Assembly (NCBI GenBank): GCA_017562135.1
Contig: QEYB01001427.1
Location: 248,001-312,000 of the forward strand
Direction: 5' to 3'
Source of the DNA: Dipylidium caninum
Lineage: Eukaryota > Platyhelminthes > Cestoda > Cyclophyllidea > Dipylidiidae
DNA: 64,000 nt
Shown piece by piece: positions 11,626 through 25,300 of the stretch (the stretch's first letter is position 1; each line of letters starts with the position of its first letter). Made by a program: the position numbers and the translations under genes. The notes beneath the pieces are model-generated. The model searched no databases. It saw nothing but the letters and a program-made list of their open reading frames with translations, and was not told the origin of the DNA.

Positions 11626-14600
11626 AATAGCTTTATTTGGCCTGCAATGGTGGCCAAACTGTGCCCATCATTGGCATTCAATGATTTTACGGGGTGGACT
11701 TACGTTCCTTAACCTTCTTCTCTCTTCTCCACAATGGTCATTTGAGTGGATCCCCATCGCCAGGACGACGTGGTATCCACCGCAGCGTGTGACTTTCTCC
11801 CAGTCTGAGCACATCATCGTTGGTTCGCCCTCACTCCTTCAAGGCGTCTTCCTCCCACTGCACCCTTCTTTCTGCCTTTCAACTCTCCTCGCCCACCATG
11901 GCGCGCCTTCGACAGCCGCCTTTTCGTCGTTTACTCGAATCCCATCGTGTGCAGTTGAGGCTCCTCCGTTATTTCTGGCCTGCCGCTCTCTTATGGCGTT
12001 GGTCGCCGCTCTTATCATCAAAAGTCCGTCCAATGTGCAGTGTCCGTGGACGCGTAGCTCCAGCCGCTCACTTCAGTGCGTGCAATCTCGCCCATTGGTC
12101 GGCACTTAGCTCTCAAAACTGCCTCATCGTTCACTTGGATGTTGCTATCTTCGCCTTATTCCCCGTCTACGCATAGTTAAAGAGGTTTTTTCCTGTCGAG
12201 CCGACTTTTATTGAGGTACACTTAGTCAAATTATGCCGGCCTAGTCACTTTGAAATATCTGAACTGACTTGGGTTACTTTATAGAGGAGAAATCGCGATT
12301 TGGCCTGATGTCTCTCGACGCGGTGGTTGTGTTTTGCTCACTCCAGCGAGCCGGGAAGGATGGCGCTTGGGTCGTCTACGAGCGTATCCACCTCTTCAAG
12401 GATTGGCTGAACTCCTTCCAACGTGGGAAGCCGTCACTACCGGGAGGCACTGAAACGACAATCGAAAAATTTACAGTATCACCTCCGTGACTGTTTCCCT
12501 TCACCGGAAGGCGTGCTTCACACTTGCATCCGGCGCTATCCACGTCGGAAGTGAAGGCGCCGGGCAAATTGGGGGCTGCCCAACTAGGCCACCTCGAAGA
12601 GGGACAGTTTGCTTCGCGTGGACGGGTGCCTAGACGCCTGCAGTTCCTCCCACACTTTGTTTGGCCAGCTGGCGGAGGGGCAAATGGCCGGCCAGACGAG
12701 GTTGGCGAAAATCGAGGCGGGCGACAGGCGATGCAGGCGCAGGCCTTGTTGCCCTCCACCTTCACGTTCATTCCCCTGTTCTCCCAGTCGACGAACACTT
12801 TGTTCCGTTGATGTACCGCTTGAAAATTGCGTCCTCGTAAATTAGCAGTCCATAGCAGCATGAAAGCGGGAGGTCACTAGCGCAAAGGACCACCATCCAG
12901 CGTCCTTTGATACTTCGGCGGTGTCAATGCGCTGAGGTTGAAGTGTTTCTCGGCGATGTGGATCGTCCCGCGGGGCGGAATGGGCTCAAATCCCGTGGGA
13001 TGAGGCGGAGAGCCACTGAAACACCGATTATGAGCGATCAAGCCGCAGGCTGTGCACCCCGGACGCCAAAACACCCACCTTTCGAGCGGAGCGGGAGCGT
13101 TCACCCAAGAAATGCCTCAAAAAAATTTGGCGAACGATCGTCGAGGCCACAAACTGTCGCCTCCTTCCTCCCAGCATTATCGGGTCGCTTCCGCAGGTGC
13201 CTAATGGGTTCGGGAGGCGAAAATGCCCACATCGGCGACTTTCGTGTGAATTCTCCCCTGTGATTTAATTTATCGTCGTTTTCGGTGGCAGTTTTGCCTG
13301 GCCCCAACAGCTTACAGCTGGGGCAATTTAAAATTCCTGAAGGCCCGTCTTCATTTGACCGCCATCACGCAGCAATGAATTCTTTCTCCCTCACTCTTTT
13401 CCGTCCTCTTGAAACGAGTACCGTCGCAACAGGTGATTGCAACGCAAAACCTCTTTTCTGAGAAGCAATGAATAGTAGCATGAAGACAAGTTCGGCAGGA
13501 GCCAAGATTCGCCTGGGACGCGCGGCCGGCCGGGCGCGACCAGTTGCACACTGCTGCCAAAGCGTCTCGGTGTTGTGCGTTGTCCCCCGTCAAAGGTTAC
13601 GGCGGGAGTGGGAGGCGCGAATGCATTCTCTCACCCATTACTCCGCAAGTGCGCATGTGCGACTGCGATGGTGTTCTTTCGGCGAGGTTTTTCGACGACC
13701 GAGGCGGGCTAGAAGCAGTGAGGCCTGAGAGGTCGACTCCCCCGGTGCATGGCACTTGCCAAGGGGAGTCGAGGCGGAAAATTAGGAGGTTTTCCGTAGA
13801 TAATGGGCACTCAGAGACCGGGATTCAGTAAAATTATGACACTCGGTGCATATACTACTCAAATTTTGCCTAATAAGTAGTCTGAAGCGACCAAACCGGA
13901 GTTCCGCGGAGGAAGAACAATGGGGGGAAATAAGGAGTAGGAAGGAGAGAAAAGGCCCAACTTTGTTTCACCTTTTCGACGATGAACATTTTACGGACTA
14001 TTTAAAAATGCTCGACAGTGATGCGGCAGTTGTAAATCGCAGGACTTAATTAGCCTCCCTCAATGTCTTTTTGCCCAAAACGGGCAAAAAAGCCCGCGAG
14101 GAGTTTTGTAAACACGTGGCATGCGATTGACAGACTCCTGCGTAGCGGTGCAGTAATTGGGTGCAGAGGAAAAGTGAATTAGGACAGCGGCAACATACTT
14201 TTCACCCCGAAGCCCGCTACCGACGAGGAGGGAGTCAGGCGTCCCCTAGTAAAAAAGTGTGCCCTGCCCCCATCGAGGCGGGCCAACCTGCCACTGCGGC
14301 ATCGCGATTTACCGTGTGGACGCGGAGTCAGAACCCGTCCGCACCATCTCCGAGAATGGGGGCCTTCTGCGCCGTCTGAATGCACGAGGAGATTCCTCCC
14401 ACGGGACATGTCTCCACCCGAGGCCACTGCCACGGCTCCGCGGTTATTCGTGGCAACGAGGACGCAGGTACTTTTTGCCCGACTAACCGAGGACACCGTC
14501 ATTCCGCGTTTAAACCCCTCAATTGGCCAAGTCCCAACACGGCGATTAGCTTAGACTCCGCCTTGAAACATTCCCCAGCCTGGGCGGAAGAAAACTGCTT

Positions 14601-17076
14601 CACAACACGGTTCATTTGGCCGGACGAGGAGCCAACTTGAGACCGAGGCAGCCGAGGGGTAGCAAGGGAAGGCCTCCCCGTTTTCTCCTCCGCCCTTCGT
14701 GGACTGACACGTTTGTTCGTCTGTCCGCGCTTCCTTCGCACTGCTCTGACTGGCCAAACCAGGAAAAGTCCATTTGTCCCCTTCTCGCGGCACTCGCTCT
14801 GCTGCTCCCGAACATATTCACCGTTTCGAAGATCGCAAAAACTGTCATCGTCCTGCGAGGAACCAGGGCGAGCCAGCGTGAAGAAAGGGAGTTGCCTTAT
14901 TACTTAGGGCGATGCTAATTTCATTTTTCTGTCCTTCTCCAGCATTCGGGCCTCTTCGGATTTGGAAAGCACAGGAGTTTGGCGACGGAGAGTCAACCGA
15001 CCACCCTGCACTTTTACCGCTCCACGGGATGCCAACGACCCCTAAGAATTTGGCATTTGGGGACGAGAAGTACGCCCATCCGGTGGGAGTTGTGCAGTGC
15101 TGGCTAGTCCGTTTTCATGCCACCTACACGCTTAAATCGCAGGCAAAAAGGAATCGTTAGGTGACAAGAGGAATCGTGAAACTCCTGCCAAAATCCCACT
15201 TAAGTCGACAGACAATGGGGCGGAGAGGGAGCTGCAGATTTCGCCTGCGTCTACATTTGATTTATTCACTGTCTGACCAGTGAGGGATGCTGAAGGAGAA
15301 GATGCAAGACCGTACGGCAACTATGAAACGCGCGTTTGGTTAAGATGGCAAGCGCAAAGCGCGAGTTTTCTCACTAGGCTACGTCTCTCCGCTAGAATTA
15401 TCCTCCACACCCTTTACAACAGTATAATCGGCAGTCGTTTGTAGCTCAGGAGGAAGTAGCACACTTTGCCGGCGACCGAAAGTCACGCCGGCGGGCTGCA
15501 TGTCCGCCGCCGGACCGGTGGGCTGCGCGGCCACGGTCCCGGCGCTTGGGCCGCCGCTGCCGCAGACGCGGGCGAGGCCTCCTCCGTCATGTGGCAGACA
15601 CTTTTTTGGCGCCTGTGCCAAGGCTCCGCAGCCGCAGGCAATGCACGCGGCGCTGTGGTCGTCGTGGCGACGGTGCCTGCTTTCTCAGGGATTTTAGGGG
15701 GGTTTGGCCACACTCCCCTTTGCCCGAGACTGCAGAGCCGAGCGGGCACGGCCTCCTGTGGCTCGGACAGCGAAAAGGCTGTCGCGCTGGCTCGTTGTCA
15801 CCCACAAAAGGCGGGAAGAGCGCACCCGGGGCAAAGCATGGGGTCCCCTCACAGGCAACCTCCGCGCCACCGGATGCCTCTCTCCAATGGGACAGAGGAG
15901 ACGCCTTACGTTCGCATTCTATGGCCAACCTGACGACGTCGTGGCGTGCTTCCCACCTCTTCCGGCCCCATGACAATGTAAATTCCAGCGTTTGACGCGA
16001 AAATTCCAGACATTTTTGCGGGCCGAGCTGCCGTGTTTGAGGCACTTAACCGAAAGTCCGCGGGATTTGCGGGCTCACAAATCTGTCATCTCCGAAGGCA
16101 GTCCACCGAGTTTCGAAAGTATTCATGGAGAGGAGGCAATCCCTTTTCGGTATTCTGCTGAACGGAGGCTCCAGGTGAAACACTGGCGGAGTTTTCAGGG
16201 AATCCTTCACTCCGTCCACTTTAGCATTCCCACTTGGCGGGGCTGTGGTGAATGCTTGGGGAATTTTGTGGTCGGTGAAAAAGTAAATGTCACTCTCTGA
16301 CACAGAAAATCCGCCCGAGCGATGTTGGCCAAAGCATCGGTTGAAAAAGCGCTCATCCTCGTGTGAATGTACACTTCCATGTCAATTCGGACGCTTCACA
16401 TCACCATCACGTCGCTTCTCCATTTGTGGAAGGAGGGTTTGACAGGTTGGGAACAGAGGGAAAGTTTTTGGCCCAGGAAACAGACAGTGGAGGCCTCTAC
16501 TCGATTGCCCCCGGTGGAATTCAGAGATCCGCTGGACCACGGAGGAAAAAACTGTCTTTCCTCGACAAATGGACGCCGAGTTGTGGATTCCACGGCACCT
16601 ACGGGAGGTAAAAGCCCCAGAACCCTTCACACATGTTTCAACTGGGTTTGTCGCCCCGCCTGTGTCGTGGAGGAGATGTGATGACCGAAAAGAAGGCGTC
16701 GAGACGCAGAAACCCCCTCGGGATGGGGCGCCGGAATTCCTCTTTGCCGTCCTGCGGCTGCTAGGGGGTGCGCGGGGACTCCTTCCGATTCGGGCGCGCC
16801 GTGTACCCCCCATTAACTAGATTTACTGCTTCTTCAGCCGCTCAACATAAAAATGCCACCTTTAACCGTTGAAAAGACATTTCCCATCCGAGATAATCCC
16901 ACATTTCTCGTGAAAAAGGGCAGAAATTGGCGGCTAGGGCAAAGAAGATGAAATCAGGTTTGACAGGTACCGAAAAAAATTGTTGCACTGTGAGTAGATA
17001 AAAATTTCGCGAGACCTTTCAGAAGATCCGTGCTGCGGTCGCTCACAATGCCGCGTAGAGGCGCCTCGTGTAATGC
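11626..17076. other. Spacer of inverted repeat 1; no confident gene
   Basis: This is unique sequence between the two arms. A minus-strand stretch at about 12376-13104 has several adjoining open frames with coding-like, Cys-containing composition, but they sit in different frames and I could not place splice sites. I treat it as a possible gene relic only. Nothing else is supportable. Confidence 0.4.
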
Positions 17077-19375
17077 CTCCTCTCTATAGTCAGAGACAAG
17101 TGATAAGGTAACAGCGTTGCGGGGCCAGATCCTGTAACATATCCTCCACTTTTTCACTTCGGGCCGCGCACACGCAGCTCGGACGTCGGTGTGCCGCGCT
17201 CCGTGCATCGCCACGGGCCCCCCCCCCCAGGCGAGCCCTTTACTTGCCGAGAAGATGCGCGACAACGCGCAACGCGCAACGCGGAGGGAATTAATGACTT
17301 CTCCATGTGGAGGTGCAACGGGGCGGGGAGAGACGCCTGCCGCGAGGAAAGAGTCGCATTGTTTGCGCGGTGGGGCACAGGAAGCGCGCAGCAAGTGGAG
17401 GAAATTCAACTCGAGTGAGACGCTGAAGCGAGCAGCGGAGATCGATAGAACTCGTGGCTGCGTTGGATGACGCATGCAGAAGAATCGATAGAAATCGATC
17501 GGCGGACGAGACGGACGGAGGCGGAGGGCGAGTAGCGCGAGGAGAGTGGTGACGTGCAGTGCAGTGTAGTGCGGCGCAGAGACACTCGCCTCGTGTCACT
17601 ACCGCCGCCGTCGCCGACGTCGCCGTCTGCGTGGAGGAGTCGGCGAGGGGGACCATTGGAAGGCTGTCGGTTGTCGGTAGTCGGTTGTCAGTCGTCGGGA
17701 GGAGTCCCGAAAAGCTCACATCTGCGCCCCACTGCCACTCGTCACTGGACAGGGGACACTGGCAGATCATCCAGGGTGCTGGCGGCGAGGGGAATTTTGA
17801 CCAGACTTACAAACAGACAGGAGGTGTGGGTGTCCCCTTGCCACGCACTGCAGCACAGCGGCATTTCAACTCCACTTCAGTGGAATGCGCTTGTTTGAAA
17901 AGTGTGAAAAGATTGTCAAATTGTGGACGGTTGGAGAAAAGGTGTGGAAAAAAGAACTTCCGCGCCACTACGTGGACCGGATGTGAAGTGGGAGTAAGGC
18001 GAAAGTGGTAGCTTCACGGCGTGACCCGTGACATCTCTGACACTTTCTTTGGGTGCCCATCTGTCCGAGCATCTTTGGCTCCTCCGCCTCTGCCTCGGCC
18101 ACCGTTTCCGCCTCCTTCCAACTGCTCCTCGTCCCTCGTGAGTGCTCTGACGCCCACTCACCCATCCATCCACCCTCCCACCCATCCACCCTCCCACCAA
18201 CGCCGACCGCCTCACTTGATGACTGGTTGGCCGACCGAGTGGTTGGCTCGATGGATGACTGCTTCAATGAGTGCTTCGTTTCGACTCCTCCCACTGCCCA
18301 CCGTGAGCCTCTCTTTTCCTATTTCGTGTCTTCCACCTCCTCCACCGTGAGTTCTCATGCTTTTCTTTAAACTCTGCCCCTTCTCTCTTCACCCCCGTCT
18401 CCAACCTCGCTTCTACCTCCGCACCCGCATCCGCATCCGCCTCCGCCTCCGCCTCTGCACACCCTGCCCCCACCCCCCCACCCCCCACCCCCAACCCCCC
18501 CAATCCGTCACCCATATTGGCATGCACCCACAGGAAGGCATGGTTATTGCTGCCGCGGCTGACACACCGAGCGCCACGTCTGTCGATGCCCTCGTTTTGC
18601 CAAGAGGGCACCGAGAACGGGTGCCGCACTCTCGGCAGTCATGTGAGTCGGCAGCCGCCGCGACGCAGCCTCGGTGAGAGCGCGTCGCCACGGCTCCGTC
18701 AGTGGACGACTTTCCCACTTTGTGGCCTGCCTGCGTGAGGGTGGAAGAACTGTGGCGACGGAAGCTCCTGCCGCTGGTGACGAGTGGGTGACGAGTGGGT
18801 GACGTGGCGCGTGGCGCGTGGAAGTGGAAGTGGAAGTGGACTGCGAGGGGCGATCGCGGGTGCATCGACGCGGTTGGGTGGTTGGTCGGTTGAGCCAGTG
18901 GAGGTGGGCAAAGCGGCGCGGATGAGGCGAAGGAGGATGTAAGGGAGGTTGAGGAGGAAGTGGTGGCGGTGGCGGTGATGGTTGTGTTTCTGGCGCCGTC
19001 CCATTCCACGGGGTCGTTGCATGCGTCGATTCCACGCTGTCGTGCGGTGAAGTTAGCAGTCCTTCTACCTTTTCCTCCACTCCCGTGCTTCTCGCACACT
19101 TCTCTCGAAAACGAGGCCTGAAACGCGGTGTGGTGGTTGGAATTATCCGGTTGTCAGGACTTTCGACCCCTCCCCCCCCCTCGCCCCGGAGGCGGATCGG
19201 AGTGCCTCGGCTGTCCTCGAGGGCTGTGGGGAAAGGCTCCGCCCACCTCTTCACGAAGGTGGAGTTTCCCCACCTCTCCCCTCCAACAAAGCTGACTTGA
19301 TGGGCGCTCGATGCATGTGGTGAGAGCAGACATGTCGAAGCCCCCGCGGATTGATTCGCGAATCTTCTGGTGAAC
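17077..19375 (-). repeat. Large inverted repeat 1, right arm (~2.3 kb)
   Basis: This is the reverse-complement partner of 9455-11625. The inner boundary lies near 17077, next to the conserved GGCCAGATCCTGTAACATATC block. The outer boundary lies near 19375, after the CCGCGGATTGATT block. The ATCGATAG sites (17441-17500) and the GTGCAGTGCAGTG tandem units (about 17553-17579) are conserved. The divergence is clearly greater than between the copies of inverted duplication 2, so this event looks older. Confidence 0.88.
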
Positions 19376-22300
19376 CTCAGCCTCATCGCTGACTCTGGTC
19401 CCGTGCTTCTACTCTCTTCTCATCGGCATGTGGAGGCATTTCAATTTTACCCCGCAGCTGATCAACCGCCAACTTCTTTCGGCCTGCACGTGGTGTTGCA
19501 TATGTCCTCTTTGTCAGTGCCACGCTCAGGCCTTTCGTCCTTGTTCTTCTCTGCTTGCATCTCCTCAAAATCAAACCCGTTGAAGTGGAGGCAATTTACG
19601 ACTTCTGTCCAATTAATTGTGTCATTCTCTATTTCCACATGGACGTCGGGGAATGCGACATGAACAGCATCGCAACCTTGGACGACGGGATACTTCGGTT
19701 GCGCTGACTCGCCCTCATTCCTCCACCGTGTCTGTCAGGTTTGTTGTTGTTTTTTCTGTTTATCTCCTCTCATGTCAATTAGGAAAGCGTTTTCCCCTGC
19801 CCCGCAGGTGGTTTACGCTTGGCAAATGCTGCAAACAGAACGTTTTTCACAGCGACCGCCGGGCAAATGCGCCTCGGGGGCAGAAGAGGTCGCCCAAGGC
19901 CAAATGCGGACGCCACGAGGACGCCACGAGGACGCCCCGTTGGGTGCCCAGTGGGCGCTGCATCGTTTCCCCTTGGGATTTGGACAGACCACACTGGCCG
20001 AGGCTTCCACTCTACCAACTGTGCAACGCACAAAGGCTCAGACAGGAGATTCTGCGTCCCCTGAGGCCTCAAGAAGCCGCCCTTCAGTGGTTGCCGGGGC
20101 GGAGAAGAGCAGGACGCCGCGCTGGTGGAAATGGAATCGCCCCATCGGGGTAGAAATTGTCCCAACGCCGTGTCCAGCGTCACAACCCACTCGCCAAGTT
20201 CGACCGCCCTCCTCCCCAACTCCCCTTGGCTGATATTTCATCAGGTGAAGTAGCTTAAGTCCCCATTTGCAAATGATGGACAAACGGAGAAGTGGGTTGG
20301 GGACCTGGCTGACCCACGGTTGCGTTGACTGCAAGAAAACTAGCACCTGAATTGATGGAGCACGGACGGATGAGGGTTGGGAGGCAGACGGGCGCTGGGT
20401 GCGATGAGTTTGGGGGTAAACAGAGGGATGCCTGACCGACCGATGCCCGGCCGGCTGGAGAGACGGGTTGGGGCTGCGGGACGAACTCAAGGAAGGGCAG
20501 CAAACGAAGTCCTCCGGCTTCTCCCCGAACTGGGCGAGTGTTTTCTCAGCCGGCTGCCGCTCCACTCACCTTGCCGGTCTGAGAGGCGGAACGGGACGCG
20601 TGAGCCGGACGGGAGCTGCCTCAAAAACGTGTCTCTCCTCGCAGACTGGCGAGTGAAAGCCCTTTGGGATTCCGAGTTTCCTTCTTAAGGCAGAGTAGAA
20701 GGTCGGCGAGGCTTGTCCGCCGCCAAACAGCATCCCGGCGAACCCTGCGGCCCGGAGGGTGTCCATCGGGAGATGTCGCCCATTGGAAATCGGACTCACC
20801 ATTGAAAGCTCCGTTCTGCTGCCTGGCCGCTGAGTCCATCATTCAACTGGCTCCTGCGCCACTCCACAATCTTCCCCCTGCCGTCATACCTGGTTCTCTA
20901 CTTGTTCCTGGAAGCGACATGCTCCATAAGTCCAATCAGTGTTGATTCGGCGAGCCAAGTTGCCTCCTGCCCGACCTCGGCGTATTCGCGGGCTCCACGG
21001 GGTCAGGCGGGTCTGCAGGACCCACGCTGGCCGGTGGACGCCACATTCAACCTTCCTCACGCGGAGTCTCCGACCCAGGACGAAGTGCTGGATGCTGGAA
21101 GAAGGGGCCATTTCCCCCTCCCCCCCCCCTCCGCAATGACCTTGAGATGGCAACCACACCTTTGCTTACCGACCCTTCACTAAAGCTACTCAAAAATTTT
21201 TATGTTAAATCAGCCTACCAACGGAGGACCTCCGTGAATAGACGAGGAAACCTTCAGTGGATTACGTTGGATGTAACAAGGCTTGGCTCAGGGCCAAAAA
21301 TTACTTGATTAAGAGGGAATTTTGGAAGGGGAAAAGATAACTCACTGCCATGTCTGACAGCAAAGGAATTCTACTTTATCTTCAATGTCACTAGAATAGG
21401 TGATTGGAACTTAATCAGCACTCGCATAACAAGGAAAAATGCATCCTGCCACCTGTTGATGCGAATCATCATTATCATCATCATTATTATTACTATTTTT
21501 ATTCTCAACTACCTCTGCTATTTCCAATGTTTAATTATTTGTTTTTCGAGGGGGTAGGAATTTTGGACAAAGCTCACGTTGGCCTCAGCCTCCCCACAAT
21601 TTCCCACCCCCCTCCCCCCCAACGTAGAGACATCGGAAGTTGATCACATGGCTTGAGGAAGTTGCCATGACCTGACCCTTCAAGTATGTCATGCTTCCAC
21701 AAGTTTACTGCCTTGTCATCCGAATGCAACCGGGTATTAATGGCATCAACTAGCAGTCATTAGCTTTTCAAAGGAGGATATTCCATTTGCCTTGGGTCAA
21801 ATGTTGACCGTCGTCATTAACCCTGTCATGCTGCAAGCGGCTCTTAATTACCCCCGCATTCCACTCCAACTTCCGCGGTAGCTAGGAGCTACACTTGGCA
21901 TTCCTCCCCTAACTACATTCTTTCAGTGTTGCATTCAACAATGTAAGGCCAGAATCACCTCCCAAAAAACTCCCGATAAATAACTTTCGACCAAGGTGAG
22001 AGAAAACAGTTTAAAAAGAAAGACTCCACCTCGGGCAGCGTGTGGACGGTATTACGAAACAACTCTTTTTCACCTCACTCCCATTTTTTGCCCCACTCAG
22101 CCTTCAGTGAAGAGCGTCTGTGGTAATTGGCTGACAGAAAGAGTGAACTCATTCGCTATTGTGCTGTATCCAATTAGAAGTCGGTATTGATTGATTTCGC
22201 CTCCCTCACGTTACTGATTGGCTGGCGAGTGGCCAATGACCTGCAAAGGCCTCTGAGGAGGCCTTCTCGAGCCGGTCGAGGCGTGCTGGTCAGCGGTTTT

Positions 22301-25300
22301 TACTCGACGATCTCCCGGCAGAACATCGTAGCCCTGTCCCGGCAGTAATCAGTGTCTTCCACAAAACTGATTACGCTGAATTATAATTCCAGTGCTAAAC
22401 AAAGCGCCTTCTAGTTTACCTCTTCGCAGATGCAAAAATAAGTGGGGATTTCACAAGCCACATGGGCGCTGTGTAGGCGTGGACCAGAAAATCCGACAAT
22501 AGCCCGCTTATAAATATCATCCCAAGGCGCACTCCACCCGCGTCAAAGTAACAAGACCCTTTGTCATGTGCGTTGGCAAGTCTGTGATTCACTGCCCAGG
22601 AAGTATCCTCGATTTACGCGCCTCTTGTGCAAATCTCCCTATCCTGCCGGAAAGGGCATGAGGGTCTCGGTAACCAACTGAGGAAACATGCATAAAAAAG
22701 CGACTGGGTTGTTGAATGAGCACATTCTCCGCCATTTGTCCAACTGTTGATGTAAGTCGCAGAAGCCATAATCATCACGGAGATGCGCGATTCCAAAAAA
22801 TCCCGGCTAAAACAAGTTCGAATTATTCACATCTTTGTTTAATGGAAGTCTGAGGATTAGCGACTCCAAGCTGCAGCTCCTAATTTATTAAACGGGTTAA
22901 AATATTACTGAGATATTTTAGCCATGTTGGCAGGGAAAAGAGTTGGCAAGGCCGCCCTGAGGATAAAGCTGGAGAGTTTCGGAATCCCTCGGAAATACGT
23001 AGAAGAGAGTCCACACTGTAGGTGGCAGGCCAGAGAAAGTCATCTCATCGCTCCAGAGGAAATTATTCTTGTTAATTTGTCTTCTCTGTGGTCTTTCCCC
23101 ACTGCAATGCGTTAAATGTGGCGGTAAACCCGAGCTTCCCGGCAGTGGTGAGCAACGAGGGGAGAGGAGAAGGAAACTCTGCGCCGCAACGTCACTCCGC
23201 CCACCTCGCATGCTGCCAGAGTCGGGTTTTTAGGCCAAATCCACGTCCTCCGGTTGGACTTTCATCCTCTCTCCGTGAAACTAGGCGGAAAAACCTTCTC
23301 ATCTCTGCCGTCACCGGCCCAACCGCCACTTTCTCTGCTTCTGACCGGCATGGGGCCTCGCTCGACGACATTTTTAAGTGGTGCCGCGGTCATACCGAGT
23401 ACCTGTGCATTAAACACAGTTTGACTGTACTTCCGAATGAATTTATACGACCGGATGGGGCGTCACGGTCCTGTCCGAACCTGGCGGGGGCCCAACTAAA
23501 GGCTAAAAATGTCCCCCAAGGCCAAAAGGGCGCCGGCATCGCGCCTAGTCTCCCCCTCCCTTCTGGGTCGTCTGCAATACTTTATGCTTTATGCCGATCT
23601 GCTGACCTCGCCCTCTCCCTCCCCATGTCACTTCCTTCTTCTCCCGCTCTACTTCGCACCCGTGTTCTATCAACAGGCTATAATATAATGCGGCCACAAC
23701 AGTTGCCGCCTGCCGTGCACTCCCCGAAATCAGTCCGCTTTGCCTTAAAGTGATGTGCCCAACACTCATTCCCTCCGGCCTCGGGAGGCGGAGGCGCGAG
23801 TCACTGGGGGAGAACGGACAGTGATAGCCCATCGAACGCTACCTCGGCACAGGCCAGATTGACCTTTTCAGGTCAACGGGTTAACTTATTAGCCTGTCCA
23901 TCAGCAGGACGGGTGCACACACACCCACAAGCACACACGGCATCTGATTGGCTGGAGAGGGGGCAGCCAATTGGGTAAGAGGGGGCGGAGGCTGTGGTGC
24001 CGTGCGGTGCGGTTAGGTGATGCCTGCGTTGGCGAGGCGATCAACGGAGGTGGTGAGGGGAGACGTTAGTGGCAGCACACACACACAAGCACACTTTACG
24101 TCCGAAACTGCGCACACGCAAGCAGATAGGCACACAAGCAGCAACGACGGTAGCAGTAACGTGGACTATGCTGCCGGGGAAATGCGGCCATCGGGCTCTG
24201 GGCGCCTGCCTACCGGTGTCTTCTACTTCGCGACCTAGGTAAACTCCTCAGTTCCTTTTTTTATATTCCCCCCATTCACATGCGCTGCTCTCAGCCCCAC
24301 TGTGCTCTACCTGCTCACTCACGGTGACAGTAGCAACTGTAATTGTGGTCGCCTCTGAACCGCCCACTTTATTTACACCGCACCATAAGTTAGGAAGGCG
24401 TAATGCCGGACACGATCAAACAAACCACCGCCCCACCGCAGTCTCCCGCCCCGTCATCCCACTTCCTGGTTTTTCTGCTGTAAGTAGTCCAACTCGCGAT
24501 GTCCCCAATACTCATAAACAACCGCCCTCGCCGTCTGGTCGCGATATCGTCCGAGCAAAATGATAACTTGGGGGAGACCGATGCCGCGATGACTGGGCAA
24601 CAACTCCTCTCCTTGTCTTTCTGTGTGCCAGCCGTGGTGCACACTTTTGCCTTTTCATCGCAAGAGGAAATCCACCCATTAGGGTTTCCCTCATCGGGGT
24701 CACCACTCTCTCGCAGCACACCACGAAGCTGGCCCGCATACCGTCGGCAGTAGAAGCCCGACGGACGCATTTAGTGCTGGGGAGAGGAGGCAGTGTCCCT
24801 CGAGGTTCAACGCATTACAACATCGAGGCCACTGGTTTTTGGCCTCGCTGATCCGCCCTCGCATCCACTACACACCACGCGTTTATTTTCGCATTAATTC
24901 GCCCCGCCGACTTCTACGCATGGCGTATACGCACATATGTATACACATACATATATATATATATGTGTGTGTGTGTACCAGAGGCATGGGAAATATTGCC
25001 CGTGCACACTTTCGAAATATCACATTTCCACTACACTTTCTGCGCCACCCACCAGTCGCCCGTCTTCGCAGAAGAGCCACCGTCAGCAAAACGGAAAGGC
25101 CAGGCGTGGAAGAGAGGAAATTGCCGTGGTGTCTACACCGCTTTGATTGCCGCTCAGTCCACCTGTGGAATATCGATTGTTTGTGTTAGTCACTCCTCCG
25201 TCCGAGTAGGATCAATAATCGTTAACGATCGATAAAAACGTGCGCGCCTCAGTTGCTAACAGGCATCGGATTTGGCGACTTAGGCGCGGAGAGAGACGCG

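Noticed and set aside
19809..20153. Possible exon behind a good pyrimidine tract (IWTDHTGRGFHSTNC in one frame, WFTLGKCCKQNVFHS in another)
   Set aside because: Three frames are open, no partner exon or donor was found, and similarity to CUB-like ends is too slight to call.
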